From Cupriavidus taiwanensis (GTDB lineage Bacteria; Pseudomonadota; Gammaproteobacteria; Burkholderiales; Burkholderiaceae): 64,000 nucleotides of DNA. The DNA lies in NCBI RefSeq assembly GCF_900249755.1, contig NZ_LT976854.1, forward strand, positions 558,573-622,572, given 5' to 3'. The notes under the pieces were generated by a model. It did no database searches and was not told the DNA's origin. It worked only from the letters and a program-made list of their open reading frames with translations. Each line of letters opens with the position of its first letter. The stretch's first letter is position 1. Shown here one piece after another: positions 33,240-42,350 of the stretch. Made by a program: the position numbers and the translations under genes.

Positions 33240-34430
33240 ATGGCACATCTGACCAAAGCCGTACACGACTATCGCCTCGCGGCCATGCACCGGCTGATGG
33301 ACCGGCTGCGCGTCGACGCGCTGGTATTCGGCACGCCCGACTTCTTCCAGTACGCCACCAACTTCCAGCTCGACGTCTGGCCATGGGAGCGGCCGGTTTT
33401 CGTGGTGGTGCCGCGCAACGGCGACACCTTCGCGGTCATGAACGAGCTGTCGACCAACCACATGCGCTTTGCCACCGAGCAGGGCACGGTCTGGCTCACG
33501 GACGTGAGCTATTACGCCGAGCATCCGCGCGTGTCCAACCGGCTGCCGTTGCCGTCGCAACTGCCCGAGGTGGTGGCTGCGTTGCTGGGTGCGAAAGGGC
33601 TGGGCCTGTCGCGCATTGCGGTCGATGTCCAGCATCCGATCCTGATGGCGGCGCAGCGCTATCTGCCGGAGCTGACGCTGCGGCCTGCCATGGCCGAGAT
33701 GCGCAGCCTGCGCTGGGTCAAGCATGCGGAAGAGTTGCAGGTCATGCGCGAGCTGGGCGCGCTGACGGACTGGGTGCAGGACCGCTACCGCGAGAATATC
33801 CGCCCCGGCCGGCTGGTGCAGGAACTCGACCACGCCATGGCGGCGTTGATGTCCGAAGAGGCGGCGCGGCGCTTTCCGGGCGAGGATTTCGACATCCTCA
33901 AGTGCTGGACGCTGAGCGGTCCCGCTTCCGCATCGCCTCACGGCGACGGCGCCGCGTGCGGCGCGCGCATCAAGGCTGGCGATACCATCGTCAACCTGGT
34001 GTTGCCGCGCCTGAACGGGCTTTATGTCGAGAACGAGCGCACGTGGTTCTGCGGGCGGCCCGGCAACGAGCAGGCGCGGCTCTACCAGGTCGCCGCAAAC
34101 GCCACCGACGCCGCCGTCGCCGCGGCGGTGGTCGGCAGGCGGGTGTGCGACATGGATGCGGCCGCGCAGGCGGTGATCGAGCAGGCCGGCTGCGGCGACT
34201 ACGTGTTCCACCGCACCGGCCACGCGGTCGGGCTGATGCTTCACGAGTACCCGGAAGACATGGCGTTCAACACCCGTGCGCTGCTGGCGGGCGAGGTGTA
34301 TTCGGCGGAGCCGGGCCTGTACGTCTATGGCCTCGGCGGCTTTCGTCTCGACGACACCGTGGTGGTCGGCGCACAACCCGAAGTCATCGTCAAGACGCCG
34401 AAGACGCTGGCGTACGCGACCGTGGCCTAG
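33240..34430 (+). CDS. M24 family hydrolase, creatinase-like
   Basis: 396 residues from the ATG at 33240 (GAGG upstream). Two-domain pita-bread protein: an N-terminal creatinase-type domain (about 1-155) and a C-terminal M24 domain. The metal-binding aspartates of aminopeptidases are not kept: the block reads NLVLPRLNGLYVENERTWFCG instead of DxGxxxxGYxxDxTRT, while GHAVGLMLHEYPE, SAEPGLYV and GFRLDDTVVV remain. This resembles metal-free creatinase, so C-N bond hydrolysis of a small compound is more likely than peptide cleavage. Paired with a Bug protein. Confidence 0.82.
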   Translation: MAHLTKAVHDYRLAAMHRLMDRLRVDALVFGTPDFFQYATNFQLDVWPWERPVFVVVPRNGDTFAVMNELSTNHMRFATEQGTVWLTDVSYYAEHPRVSNRLPLPSQLPEVVAALLGAKGLGLSRIAVDVQHPILMAAQRYLPELTLRPAMAEMRSLRWVKHAEELQVMRELGALTDWVQDRYRENIRPGRLVQELDHAMAALMSEEAARRFPGEDFDILKCWTLSGPASASPHGDGAACGARIKAGDTIVNLVLPRLNGLYVENERTWFCGRPGNEQARLYQVAANATDAAVAAAVVGRRVCDMDAAAQAVIEQAGCGDYVFHRTGHAVGLMLHEYPEDMAFNTRALLAGEVYSAEPGLYVYGLGGFRLDDTVVVGAQPEVIVKTPKTLAYATVA

Positions 34431-34445
34431 CCACGGCCGCGCCCC

Positions 34446-35468
34446 TCAGTCCAGCGTCACCCCCGTATCCGCCGTCAGCTTCAGCACCACCGGCAGGTAG
34501 GCCTTGTAGGCCGCGTCTGCCTGCGCCGGGGTGGTGCCCAGCGGCTCCGCGCCCATGTCCAGGATGCGCCGCTGCATGTCGGCGCTGGCGACCAGGCTGG
34601 CGGTTTCGCGGCCGAGGCGGTCGATGATGTCCTGCGGGGTCTTCGCCGGCGCCATCAGCGTGATCGGGCCGGTCAGCCGGAACGGCTCGTCGGGGTAGCT
34701 GGCTTCGGCGAACGTGGGCACGTCCGGCAGCGCCTGCGCGCGCCGCGTGCCGGTGACCGCGAGCGGTCGCAGCTTGCCGGTGGCGAAATGCTGCTTGAGC
34801 GCGGTCACCGAGCCGACCGTCACGTTGACCTGGCCGGCCAGCAGGTCGGTCACCATCGGCCCTTCGCCGCGGTAGGGCACGTGCAGCATGTCCACCTGGT
34901 ATTGCCTGGCGAAATAGGTCTGGATGGTGTGCGGCTGCGTGCCCGCGCCCCAGGAGCCCATGCGCAGCTTGCCGGGCGAGGCCTTGGCATAGGCCAGCAG
35001 CTCGGCGACGGTCCTGGCGGGCACGCTGCTGTTGACGGCCAGCACGGTGCGCGCGGTGGCGATGTCGGAGACCGGGCGCAGGTCGGTGCGCGGGTCGTAG
35101 GGCAGCTTCTTGTACAGCGCCAGGTTGGCGGTGATCGGGCCGGGAATGGTCATCAGCAGCGTATAGCCGTCCGGCGCGGCCTTGGCGACATAGTCGGTGC
35201 CGATGATGCCGCCGGCGCCGCCCTTGTTCTCGACCACCACGGTCTTGCCGAGCTGGCGCGACAGGCCGTCGCCGACGGCGCGCGCCAGCGTGTCGGTCAG
35301 GCCGCCCGGCGGATAGGCGACGATCAGGTGGATGGGCTTGGCCGGGTAGGCGCCCTGTGCCTGCGCGACAAGCGGCGCGACGGCAAGCGCCGCGACGCCG
35401 AGCCAGCGCAGCGCGGCCAGCCGCAGCGTGCCGCGCTGCCGCGGTGAAAAACGGACAACGGTCATCAT
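34446..35468 (-). CDS. Bug/TctC family solute-binding protein
   Basis: 340 residues from the ATG at 35468. Signal sequence over about residues 1-38 (RLAALRWLGVAALAVAPLVAQAQG), then YPAKPIHLIVAYPPGGLTDTLAR, VVENKGGAGGIIG, PDGYTLLMT and LHVPYRGEGPM. The last gene of a five-gene operon that holds a second Bug protein just upstream. Two different Bug proteins in one operon suggest two related ligands or duplicated capture of one. It ends 15 bp from the convergent M24 gene. Confidence 0.88.
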   Translation of the reverse strand: MMTVVRFSPRQRGTLRLAALRWLGVAALAVAPLVAQAQGAYPAKPIHLIVAYPPGGLTDTLARAVGDGLSRQLGKTVVVENKGGAGGIIGTDYVAKAAPDGYTLLMTIPGPITANLALYKKLPYDPRTDLRPVSDIATARTVLAVNSSVPARTVAELLAYAKASPGKLRMGSWGAGTQPHTIQTYFARQYQVDMLHVPYRGEGPMVTDLLAGQVNVTVGSVTALKQHFATGKLRPLAVTGTRRAQALPDVPTFAEASYPDEPFRLTGPITLMAPAKTPQDIIDRLGRETASLVASADMQRRILDMGAEPLGTTPAQADAAYKAYLPVVLKLTADTGVTLD

Positions 35469-35535
35469 GATGGCTTGGGTCTCCTGTCTATGCGATGTCA
35501 CGGTTTGACTGACTCGGGTGCCTTGCGCCCGCACC

Positions 35536-36516
35536 TTAGTCCAGCTTGATGCCGCGGGCCTGGATCAGCTTGCCCCATTTGCCGATCTCCTGGTCGATAA
35601 AGGCAGAGAACGCGCTGCCGCGCTCGGGATGCGGCTCCAGGCCCAGGCCCAGCAGCTTGTTGCGCGTTTCCGCATCGGCCAGCACGGCCGACGCTTCGCG
35701 GTTCAGCCGCTCGGTGATGGCGGGCGGCGTGCCCGCCGGCGCGACCAGCCCGAACCAGCCGTAGCCGACCATGCCCGGATAGCCCTGCTCAGCAAAGGTG
35801 GGGGCATCGGGATAGACCGGCGTGCGCTGTTCCGAAGCCACCGCCAGCACGCGCAGCTTGCCGGCCTTGATAAAGGGCAGCGCCGAGGTGATGGCGGTCA
35901 GCGTGGCATCGGCGCGGCCCGCCAGCAGTTCGGTGTAGGCGGTGGCGTCGCCGCGGTAGTGCACGCTCAGCAGCTTGAACTTGCCGACCTGCCCGAACAG
36001 CTCGGCGGTCAGGTGCGGGCCGGAGCCCGCGCCCGGCGAGGCTACCGTCACGCCGTCGGGCTTGTCCCTGGCCATGCGCACGAAGTCCGCCACGGTGCGG
36101 GCCGGCGAGTTCGCATTGACGATCAGGAAGATCGGCCCCAGCACGCGCGGCCCCACTGCGACGAAATCCTTGTGCACGTCGTAGCGCTGCGCAATGCCCG
36201 CGGCGGTGTTGATGGCGAAGGGCGCGGCCGCCCACAGCAGCGTATAGCCGTCCGGCGTGGCATGCGCCACCTGTTCCGTGGCCAGCCGCGTGCCGGCGCC
36301 GGGCTTGTTCTCGACCACCACCTGCTGGCCGAGCCTGCTGCCCAGCGCATCGGCGAGGATGCGCGCCGAGATGTCGTTGGAGCCGCCGGCGCCGTAGGGC
36401 GACACCAGCTTGACCGGCCGCGACGGATACGCCTGCGCCTGCGCCTGGCCGGCGAGGCACAGCAGGGCCACGCCGGCCGTCAGCACGGCCCGGGCGAAGA
36501 CGATGGTTCGGTTCAT
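35536..36516 (-). CDS. Bug/TctC family solute-binding protein
   Basis: 326 residues from the ATG at 36516, which overlaps the stop of the upstream DUF1254 gene (ATGA), indicating translational coupling. Signal peptide MNRTIVFARAVLTAGVALLCLAGQAQAQA, then YPSRPVKLVSPYGAGGSNDISAR, VVENKPGAGTRLA, PDGYTLLWA and SVHYRGDATAY. Periplasmic ligand-binding component. The coupling ties it functionally to the DUF1254 proteins and the acyl-CoA synthetase upstream. Confidence 0.9.
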   Translation of the reverse strand: MNRTIVFARAVLTAGVALLCLAGQAQAQAYPSRPVKLVSPYGAGGSNDISARILADALGSRLGQQVVVENKPGAGTRLATEQVAHATPDGYTLLWAAAPFAINTAAGIAQRYDVHKDFVAVGPRVLGPIFLIVNANSPARTVADFVRMARDKPDGVTVASPGAGSGPHLTAELFGQVGKFKLLSVHYRGDATAYTELLAGRADATLTAITSALPFIKAGKLRVLAVASEQRTPVYPDAPTFAEQGYPGMVGYGWFGLVAPAGTPPAITERLNREASAVLADAETRNKLLGLGLEPHPERGSAFSAFIDQEIGKWGKLIQARGIKLD

Positions 36517-37826
36517 GACGATTCCTTGATGCGGCGGATGGCGGGGTAGCGGAAGGTGCGCTCCAGGTGCGCGCGGCCGGGGACGTACAGGCGCAGCGCC
36601 ACGTAGAACGGTTCGGGCGGCGCGGGCAGCCAGTTGCCGGCATCGTCCGCGTCCGCCGGCCCACGCGCGCCCAGCACGATGCGCAGGCTGCCGTCCGGCG
36701 CCGCGCGCAGGTGCGGCGAGCGGTCGCCCAGCGAATAGCGCTGCAGCGGGTTCTCCGCCAGCATGCAGTCGGCCTTGCGGTACAGGGTCAGCGACCAGAA
36801 CGCGCCCACCTGCGGCAGGCCTTGCTCGGGGAACACCAGCTCGTACTGGTGGGTGCCGTCCAGCGGCAAGCCATCGGCATCGCAATCGGCCATCAGGTAC
36901 ATGGCTTCTTCCACGCCCAGCGCGCCGATGTAGTTGCGCGCCACTTCGGCGCGCTGCGCGTAGTGCGTGCCGAACGAGGTGCGGATTTCCACCGGCAGCG
37001 ACCAGCCGCCGCCCAGCGCGGAAGCCCGCGGCGCGGCCAGTTCGGCATCGACCTGCACCAGGGCCGCCGCCAGCGCGGTGCGTTGCGCCGGCGTCAGCGG
37101 CGCGCTGCCGATGCCGGCGTCGGCGAAGCTGCGCACCAGCTCCGCCTCGGCGGCGGGCGGCGGGTTTTCGATCAGCATGCGCTGGACCACGGCGGCGTAG
37201 CGGTCGGGATTCCCCGGCCGCTCGCCGGCGTGCATGCCGGCGTCAATCACCGTTGCGGCGGCAGTGCCGTCGGGCCTGCGCAGGCGGATGCCGTCCTGCA
37301 AGGCATGCGCGCCCGGCAGGTCGGCTTCGCCGTCGGCCAGGATGCGGCCGATGATCCAGACCGCATCGGTGGGGCAGGGCAGCGGCGTGGCGCCGGCCGG
37401 CACCTCGCCGCGCCAGGCCGGCCCGTGCAGCAGCCAGGTGCCGCCTTGCGTGCCGGTGGTGCGGGTGCCGATGTAGCCGAACGGGTTGGTATAGGCGTCC
37501 AGCAGCCCGAGCACGTAGTAGCGGCCGTGGCAGTCGGGCACGTCCAGCAGCAGCGGGCCATGGGACAGGTCGAGCCAGGCGTTGGTGTAGAGCGTGTCGT
37601 TGTTCGGCGTGACCACCTGCCGGTGCTGCGGGCCGAGCAGCGCGCGCACATGCGTGACGGTGTTGATCCAGCGCAGCGGGGAATCGGGGCCGTCGCCGGC
37701 AAAGGTGCCGGCGCTGTCGCGACGCGGGCAGGTGGCGGCACGCATGCGCGCCATCTCGTACAGCGGCAGCGTGTAGCGCACCGCGTCGCGGGCGAGTGCT
37801 TCGAGGGAAGTCTCGTGGATGGCCAT
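36513..37826 (-). CDS. DUF1254/DUF1214 domain protein (first of a pair)
   Basis: 437 residues. An N-terminal DUF1254 region (VTPNNDTLYTNAWLDLSHGPLLLDVPDCHGRYYVLGLLDAYTNPFGYIGTRTTG) and a C-terminal DUF1214 region (HQYELVFPEQGLPQVGAFWSLTLYRKADCMLAENPLQRYSLGDRSPHLRAAPDGSLRIVLG ... PPEPFYVALRLYVP). Most family members are exported, but this one starts without a signal peptide and should be cytoplasmic. The function of the family is unsettled. It follows a same-length paralogue by 12 bp. Confidence 0.87.
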   Translation of the reverse strand: MAIHETSLEALARDAVRYTLPLYEMARMRAATCPRRDSAGTFAGDGPDSPLRWINTVTHVRALLGPQHRQVVTPNNDTLYTNAWLDLSHGPLLLDVPDCHGRYYVLGLLDAYTNPFGYIGTRTTGTQGGTWLLHGPAWRGEVPAGATPLPCPTDAVWIIGRILADGEADLPGAHALQDGIRLRRPDGTAAATVIDAGMHAGERPGNPDRYAAVVQRMLIENPPPAAEAELVRSFADAGIGSAPLTPAQRTALAAALVQVDAELAAPRASALGGGWSLPVEIRTSFGTHYAQRAEVARNYIGALGVEEAMYLMADCDADGLPLDGTHQYELVFPEQGLPQVGAFWSLTLYRKADCMLAENPLQRYSLGDRSPHLRAAPDGSLRIVLGARGPADADDAGNWLPAPPEPFYVALRLYVPGRAHLERTFRYPAIRRIKESS

Positions 37827-37838
37827 GGGTGGGCTCCT

Positions 37839-39152
37839 TCAGGCGATGCGCCGCAGCGGCGGAATCACGTAGTCGCCGGCGATGAAGCCGTCGGTGGGGT
37901 GGTACAGGCGCAGGATCAGGTAGAACGGCGCGTCCGGTGCCGGCAGCCAGTTTTCCTGCGCGTGCTCGGGGCGCTGGTGCGAGATGGTCAGCGTGAGCCC
38001 GCCGTCGGCGTGGTACTGCAGCCCCGGGCTGCGGTCGCCCAGCGCATAGCGGCCGATCGCGTTGTCGGTGAAGAAGCGGTCGGCGCCGTAGAGCGAGACC
38101 GACCAGAATGCCTGCGCCGGCGGCAGGTTTCCGGCCGGGAAGTGCAGGGCGTAGGCGTGGCGGCCGTGCAGCAGTTCGCCGTCGGCGTCGTAGTCGGCGG
38201 CGGCGTAGATGGCCTCGTCGGCGCGCAGCGCGCCCAGGCCCTTCATCGCGGTCACGGCGCGCTGCATCCAGTCGTCGCCATAGCGGCCCAGCAGCAGGCT
38301 GTAGGTCCAGCTCTTGCGCGCATGGCTGCGGGTATTGGCTTCGATCAGCGCCATGCCTTCGCGCCAGGCGCGCACCAGGCCTTGCTGAACCGCGGGCCGC
38401 AGCGCGCCCACGTCGACCGGCTCGCCCGCTCGGATACCGCACTTGCGCAGCAGCGACAGCAGCCCCGCGGCGGAAGGCTCGGCCGGATATTCGCGCAGCG
38501 CGTTGAAGACGTTGGCGAAGAAGTCGAGCGCCAGTTCGCCGCTGTCCTGCCAGTCGCGCACGCAGGCCGGTTGCCGCGCGCTGCCGCCGGACAGGCGGAA
38601 ACCCTGCTCGAAGGCGCTGGCGGCGGGCAGGTCGTCGGTGCCGGTCACCAGCACGCGCCCCAGCAGCCAGACCAGCGACGTGGGGCAATGCACCACGTGC
38701 GCCCCGTCGGCGTGCTGGCCGGGGCCAACCAGCACGATGTCGGCGCCGGCGGCAGGCACGTTGCGCGGGCCCAGGTTCTCGAAGTTGTTGGTCCAGGCGT
38801 CGAGCAGTTCCACCACGTAGTAGCGGCGCGCATCCGGCAGCGCGGGCACGTGCAGCGTGACGGGGCCGTCGGCCAGGTTGACCCAGGCGCAGAAGTAGAG
38901 CAGGTCGTTGGCCGGCGTGACGATGTCGCGGTCGCGGTGGGTCCATGGCTGCGTGCTGGCCGACAGCGTGTTGACCGGCGCGCGCCCGTAGCCGGTGGCC
39001 TGTGTCACCGAAGTCTGCAGCCGGCAGGTGCGCAGGCTTTCGAACAGCGGGTAGGTGGCCAGCACCAGCGGCAGTGCCGCCGCGGCGGTCAGGGCTTCCT
39101 GCGGGGTGTCGATGGGGGCGCCGGCAAGGAAGGGCGCAGCGGGGTGGTTCAT
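37839..39152 (-). CDS. DUF1254/DUF1214 domain protein (second of a pair)
   Basis: 437 residues, a divergent paralogue of the downstream protein: the same blocks TPANDLLYFCAWVNLADGPVTLHVPALPDARRYYVVELLDAWTNNFENLG and HAYALHFPAGNLPPAQAFWSVSLYGADRFFTDNAIGRYALGDRSPGLQYHADGGLTLTIS. No signal peptide. Its ATG overlaps the stop of the acyl-CoA synthetase gene by 4 bp (ATGA). Equal length and shared operon suggest the two copies act together, perhaps as subunits or successive enzymes; this is inference. Confidence 0.87.
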   Translation of the reverse strand: MNHPAAPFLAGAPIDTPQEALTAAAALPLVLATYPLFESLRTCRLQTSVTQATGYGRAPVNTLSASTQPWTHRDRDIVTPANDLLYFCAWVNLADGPVTLHVPALPDARRYYVVELLDAWTNNFENLGPRNVPAAGADIVLVGPGQHADGAHVVHCPTSLVWLLGRVLVTGTDDLPAASAFEQGFRLSGGSARQPACVRDWQDSGELALDFFANVFNALREYPAEPSAAGLLSLLRKCGIRAGEPVDVGALRPAVQQGLVRAWREGMALIEANTRSHARKSWTYSLLLGRYGDDWMQRAVTAMKGLGALRADEAIYAAADYDADGELLHGRHAYALHFPAGNLPPAQAFWSVSLYGADRFFTDNAIGRYALGDRSPGLQYHADGGLTLTISHQRPEHAQENWLPAPDAPFYLILRLYHPTDGFIAGDYVIPPLRRIA

Positions 39153-41335
39153 CGGGTGGTCTCCTCGGTCTGTCTGGTTGCGTGGCGGTCGGGCTCGGCC
39201 GCATGCAGGGTCACCACCGCATCGGCGGCGACCACGCCGCGGGCGGTGACGATCAGCGGATTGATCTCGATCGTGTCCAGCCGCGGACCCAGCGCGGCGG
39301 CGGCCTGCGAGACGCGCACCAGCACTTCGGCCACCGCGTCGGCATCGATGGCGGGATGGCCGCGGTGGCCCGACAGCAGCGCCCCGGCGCGGCTCGCGCG
39401 CAGCATGGTGCGCGCACGGGCGTGGCTCAGCGGCGCCAGGCCGAACGCGGTCTGGCGGAAGATTTCCACCGCGGTGCCGCCGATGCCGGCCAGCGCCACC
39501 AGGCCGAACACCGGGTCGCGCCGCACGCCCACCATCAGCTCGCCCCAGCCGCGCACCATGCCGGCGACCAGCGCGCCGTCAAAGCGCGCAGGCGTGTCGT
39601 GCTTGGCCGCGGCGGCCCGCACCTGCGCAAAGGCGGCGCGTGCCGCGTGCGCGTCGGCCACGTTCAGCACCACGCCGCCGACATCGCTCTTGTGCAGGAT
39701 GTCGGGCGAGCACAGCTTGATCGCGACCGGATAGCCGATGGCTTCTGCCATGCGCACGGCCTCGTCGGCATCGCGCGCCAGGCCGTGCGGCGCGGTGGGG
39801 ATGCCGCAAGCGGCCAGCCATTGCATGGCTTCGAACTCGGACAAGGCGGTGGTGCCGGGCGGCACCTCGGGAACGGGCAGCACGTCTGCGGCGGCCGGAG
39901 CGGCCCCCGGCGCCTGCGCTGCCGCTGCCTGCGCCGCGGCGCGGGCCAGCACGGCCACGGCCTGCACCGCGTGTGCCGGTTCGCGGAACACCAGCGCGCC
40001 GCGCGCTTCGAGCCAGCGGCGCTTGTCGTCATCGACCAGGCCGCTGAACAGCAGCGGCGCCGCGGTGCCGCTGCGGTAAAGGGTCTCGACGGTCTGCTGC
40101 AGCCCGGGCCACAGCCGCGGCGCGCCCACGCCGCCGGCCAGGAAAGCCACCACGCTGCCGTAGTCCGGGCTTTGCGCGGCGGCGGCAAGCGCGTCCAGCA
40201 ATACCTCGGGCTGTGCCACCACCTGCCCGGTGACGTCGATCGGGTTGGCGGTGCTGGCGAACGGAATCGCGCGGCGCAGCGCGGCGGCGCCGGCCTCAGG
40301 CATCGGCGGCAGCAGCAGGTCGAGCGCCTCGGCCTGGTCCGCCATCATGATGCCGACGCCGCCGGAGACCGTGACCAGCGCCACAGGCGTGACGGCATTG
40401 GCCGGCTCCTGCGCCGAAGGCTGCCAGCGCGTGGGCCGGCGCCCGCGCGACAGCACGTAGCCGAGCCGGAAGAACTGATCCAGCGTATCGGCGCGGAACA
40501 CGCCGTACTCGTCGAACACCGCCTGGTAGACCGCGTCCTCGCCGGCCAGGCTGGCGGTATGCGATTGCGCCGAACGCGCGCCGGCCTGCGTGGTGCCCAC
40601 CTTGGTCACCACCACCGGCTTGCCCGCCGCGCGCGCGGCCGCCAGCGCGCGGCGCAGGCGGTTGCCGTCGCGGCAGCCTTCCAGGTAGGCAAGGATCACG
40701 CGCGTGGCATCGTCGCGCGCCAGCCATTCGATCACGTCGGCCACATGCAGGCCGGCTTCATTGCCGGTGGTGACCCAGTGGCTCAGGCCCAGCGCGGCCT
40801 CGCGCGCGAGCGCGAAGGCATAGGCACCGAAGGCGCCGCTCTGGCTGACCAGCCCCACCTCGCCGACCGGCGGCAGCCCGCTGAGCGGCATCGGGGAAAA
40901 GGTGGCGAACACGCGCTCGCGCAGGTTCATCGCGCCCAGGCAGTTGGGCCCCAGCAGCGTGATGCCGTGGGCCTGCGCCAGCGCCGCCAGTTCGGCCTGC
41001 AGCGCGACGCCATCGCCGCCGGTTTCGGCAAAGCCCGAGGTGAAGAACACCGCGGCGCGCGTGCCGTTGCGCGCCAGCTGGCGCATGGCATCGAGGCTGG
41101 CACTGACCGGCAGCGCCACGATGGCGAGGTCGGCCGGCGCTTCCAGCGCGTCCAGCGAGGGGATCGCGGCCAGGCCCTGTACCTCGCTTGCCGTGGCGTG
41201 GACCGGGACGATGCGTCCGGCGTAGCCCAGTTCGCTCAGCAGCCGCACCGGCATGCCGCCCACCTTGTCGGGCTGGGTGGATGCGCCGATCACGGCGATG
41301 GTGCGCGGTTGCAGCAAGGCGCTCAGGTCTGGCAT
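39149..41335 (-). CDS. ADP-forming acyl-CoA synthetase (acetate-CoA ligase family)
   Basis: 728 residues, fused alpha and beta subunits of the NDP-forming acyl-CoA synthetase family. The N-terminal CoA-binding domain is IAVIGASTQPDKVGGMPVRLL. The phosphohistidine loop SAQSHTASLAG gives His259. The C-terminal ATP-grasp part contains GIPTAPHGLARDADEAVRMAEAIGYPVAIKLCSPDILHKSDVGGVVLNV and the end PLIVTARGVVAADAVVTL. Makes or uses an acyl-CoA with ATP/ADP; pimeloyl, acetyl or other acids are possible. First gene of the DUF1254/Bug operon, divergent from a GntR regulator. Confidence 0.88.
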   Translation of the reverse strand: MPDLSALLQPRTIAVIGASTQPDKVGGMPVRLLSELGYAGRIVPVHATASEVQGLAAIPSLDALEAPADLAIVALPVSASLDAMRQLARNGTRAAVFFTSGFAETGGDGVALQAELAALAQAHGITLLGPNCLGAMNLRERVFATFSPMPLSGLPPVGEVGLVSQSGAFGAYAFALAREAALGLSHWVTTGNEAGLHVADVIEWLARDDATRVILAYLEGCRDGNRLRRALAAARAAGKPVVVTKVGTTQAGARSAQSHTASLAGEDAVYQAVFDEYGVFRADTLDQFFRLGYVLSRGRRPTRWQPSAQEPANAVTPVALVTVSGGVGIMMADQAEALDLLLPPMPEAGAAALRRAIPFASTANPIDVTGQVVAQPEVLLDALAAAAQSPDYGSVVAFLAGGVGAPRLWPGLQQTVETLYRSGTAAPLLFSGLVDDDKRRWLEARGALVFREPAHAVQAVAVLARAAAQAAAAQAPGAAPAAADVLPVPEVPPGTTALSEFEAMQWLAACGIPTAPHGLARDADEAVRMAEAIGYPVAIKLCSPDILHKSDVGGVVLNVADAHAARAAFAQVRAAAAKHDTPARFDGALVAGMVRGWGELMVGVRRDPVFGLVALAGIGGTAVEIFRQTAFGLAPLSHARARTMLRASRAGALLSGHRGHPAIDADAVAEVLVRVSQAAAALGPRLDTIEINPLIVTARGVVAADAVVTLHAAEPDRHATRQTEETTR

Positions 41336-41420
41336 CGATTGTCTCCGTATGCGTGCGCCGTCACGTCGTGTTCCTTGCAGCCGGCGCCGCGAGTCTTGTC
41401 ATGGTTGTGCCGGCTCATGT

Positions 41421-41461
41421 TGTCATGACATGTTATGATGAGTCAACGTTGTTATGATAAG
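41421..41461 (+). promoter_or_regulatory. GntR/acyl-CoA synthetase divergent promoter with repeats
   Basis: TGTCATGACA (41421-41430) is a perfect palindrome. It is followed by the direct repeat TGTTATGATGAG (41431-41442) and TGTTATGATAAG (41450-41461), 19 bp apart; each contains TATGAT, a -10-like hexamer. This AT-rich island just before the GntR start is the likely operator and promoter. Confidence 0.5.
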
Positions 41462-41472
41462 TAGATGCCCGC

Positions 41473-42237
41473 ATGGGCCATCCCCGCATGGGCTATCCCA
41501 TTGATCCGCCGACTCTCGTGACAACCAGCTCACTGCCCCGCTTCAAGCAGATCGAAGGCGCGCTGCGCCAGCGCATCGTCAACAACGAATGGACCCCGGG
41601 CATCAAGCTGCCGTCTGAGGCCGAGCTGATGGCCGAGTTCGGCGTCAGCCGCATTACCGTGCGCCAGTCGCTGGCGTCGCTGCTGGCGGAGGGGCTGATC
41701 GAAACGGTCCACGGCAAGGGCAGCTTCGTCAGCCGCCCCACGGGCCAGGCGGACCTGGGGCCGCTGACCGGCTTCTATGACTACATGCGCGCCCGCGGCC
41801 ACGAAGCGCACGGCAAGCTGCTGTCGACGCGGCTGGTCACCGCGCCGGCCGTCGCCGCCGACGCGCTGCGCGCGCCGCCCGGCAGCAAGCTGCTGAGCGT
41901 GACCACGCTCAAGTCGGTGGCCGGCACGCCGGTGGCGGTGGGCGTGACCATGGCGCCCGAAGCGCTGATGCGCGCGATCCTCGAGCACGACCTGGAAAAC
42001 CACGATGCGCTGATGATCCTGGAGGCGCGGCTGGGCTATCGCCTGAAGTACCTGCATACCGAAAGCGCGGCGATTCCCGCCACCGCGGAAACCGCGCGCC
42101 GGCTGAAGGTCGAGCCGGGCGAGCCGTTGCTGCGCATCCGCTTCACGCCCCACGATATCGACGAGCGGCCGCTGGCGTTCTCGGAATTCATGTTCCGGGG
42201 CGACAAGTTCACCTACAAGGCCTGCGTGCGGCGTTAG
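41473..42237 (+). CDS. GntR family regulator, HutC subfamily (UTRA domain)
   Basis: 254 residues from the ATG at 41473; no strong ribosome binding site, and a later GTG (41518) is possible. The GntR winged helix is RFKQIEGALRQRIVNNEWTPGIKLPSEAELMAEFGVSRITVRQSLASLLAEGLIETVHGKGSFV. The UTRA ligand domain follows (about 95-250). Divergent from the acyl-CoA synthetase/DUF1254/Bug operon, which it probably represses. Confidence 0.88.
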   Translation: MGHPRMGYPIDPPTLVTTSSLPRFKQIEGALRQRIVNNEWTPGIKLPSEAELMAEFGVSRITVRQSLASLLAEGLIETVHGKGSFVSRPTGQADLGPLTGFYDYMRARGHEAHGKLLSTRLVTAPAVAADALRAPPGSKLLSVTTLKSVAGTPVAVGVTMAPEALMRAILEHDLENHDALMILEARLGYRLKYLHTESAAIPATAETARRLKVEPGEPLLRIRFTPHDIDERPLAFSEFMFRGDKFTYKACVRR

Positions 42238-42350
42238 GGCCGCTGGCTGTGGCGGCAAGGGAACTTTCGCGCCCGCGCCGCGGCCTGAACTGCATCGACG
42301 CCGGCGCCAGGGAGATGCGCGCTGGCGCCGCCCAGCCGCAGGAGTCCAGG

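Noticed and set aside
36567..41428. Long plus-strand frames opposite the DUF1254 and acyl-CoA synthetase genes
   Set aside because: Antisense shadows of strongly conserved genes in high-GC DNA; no ribosome sites or domains.
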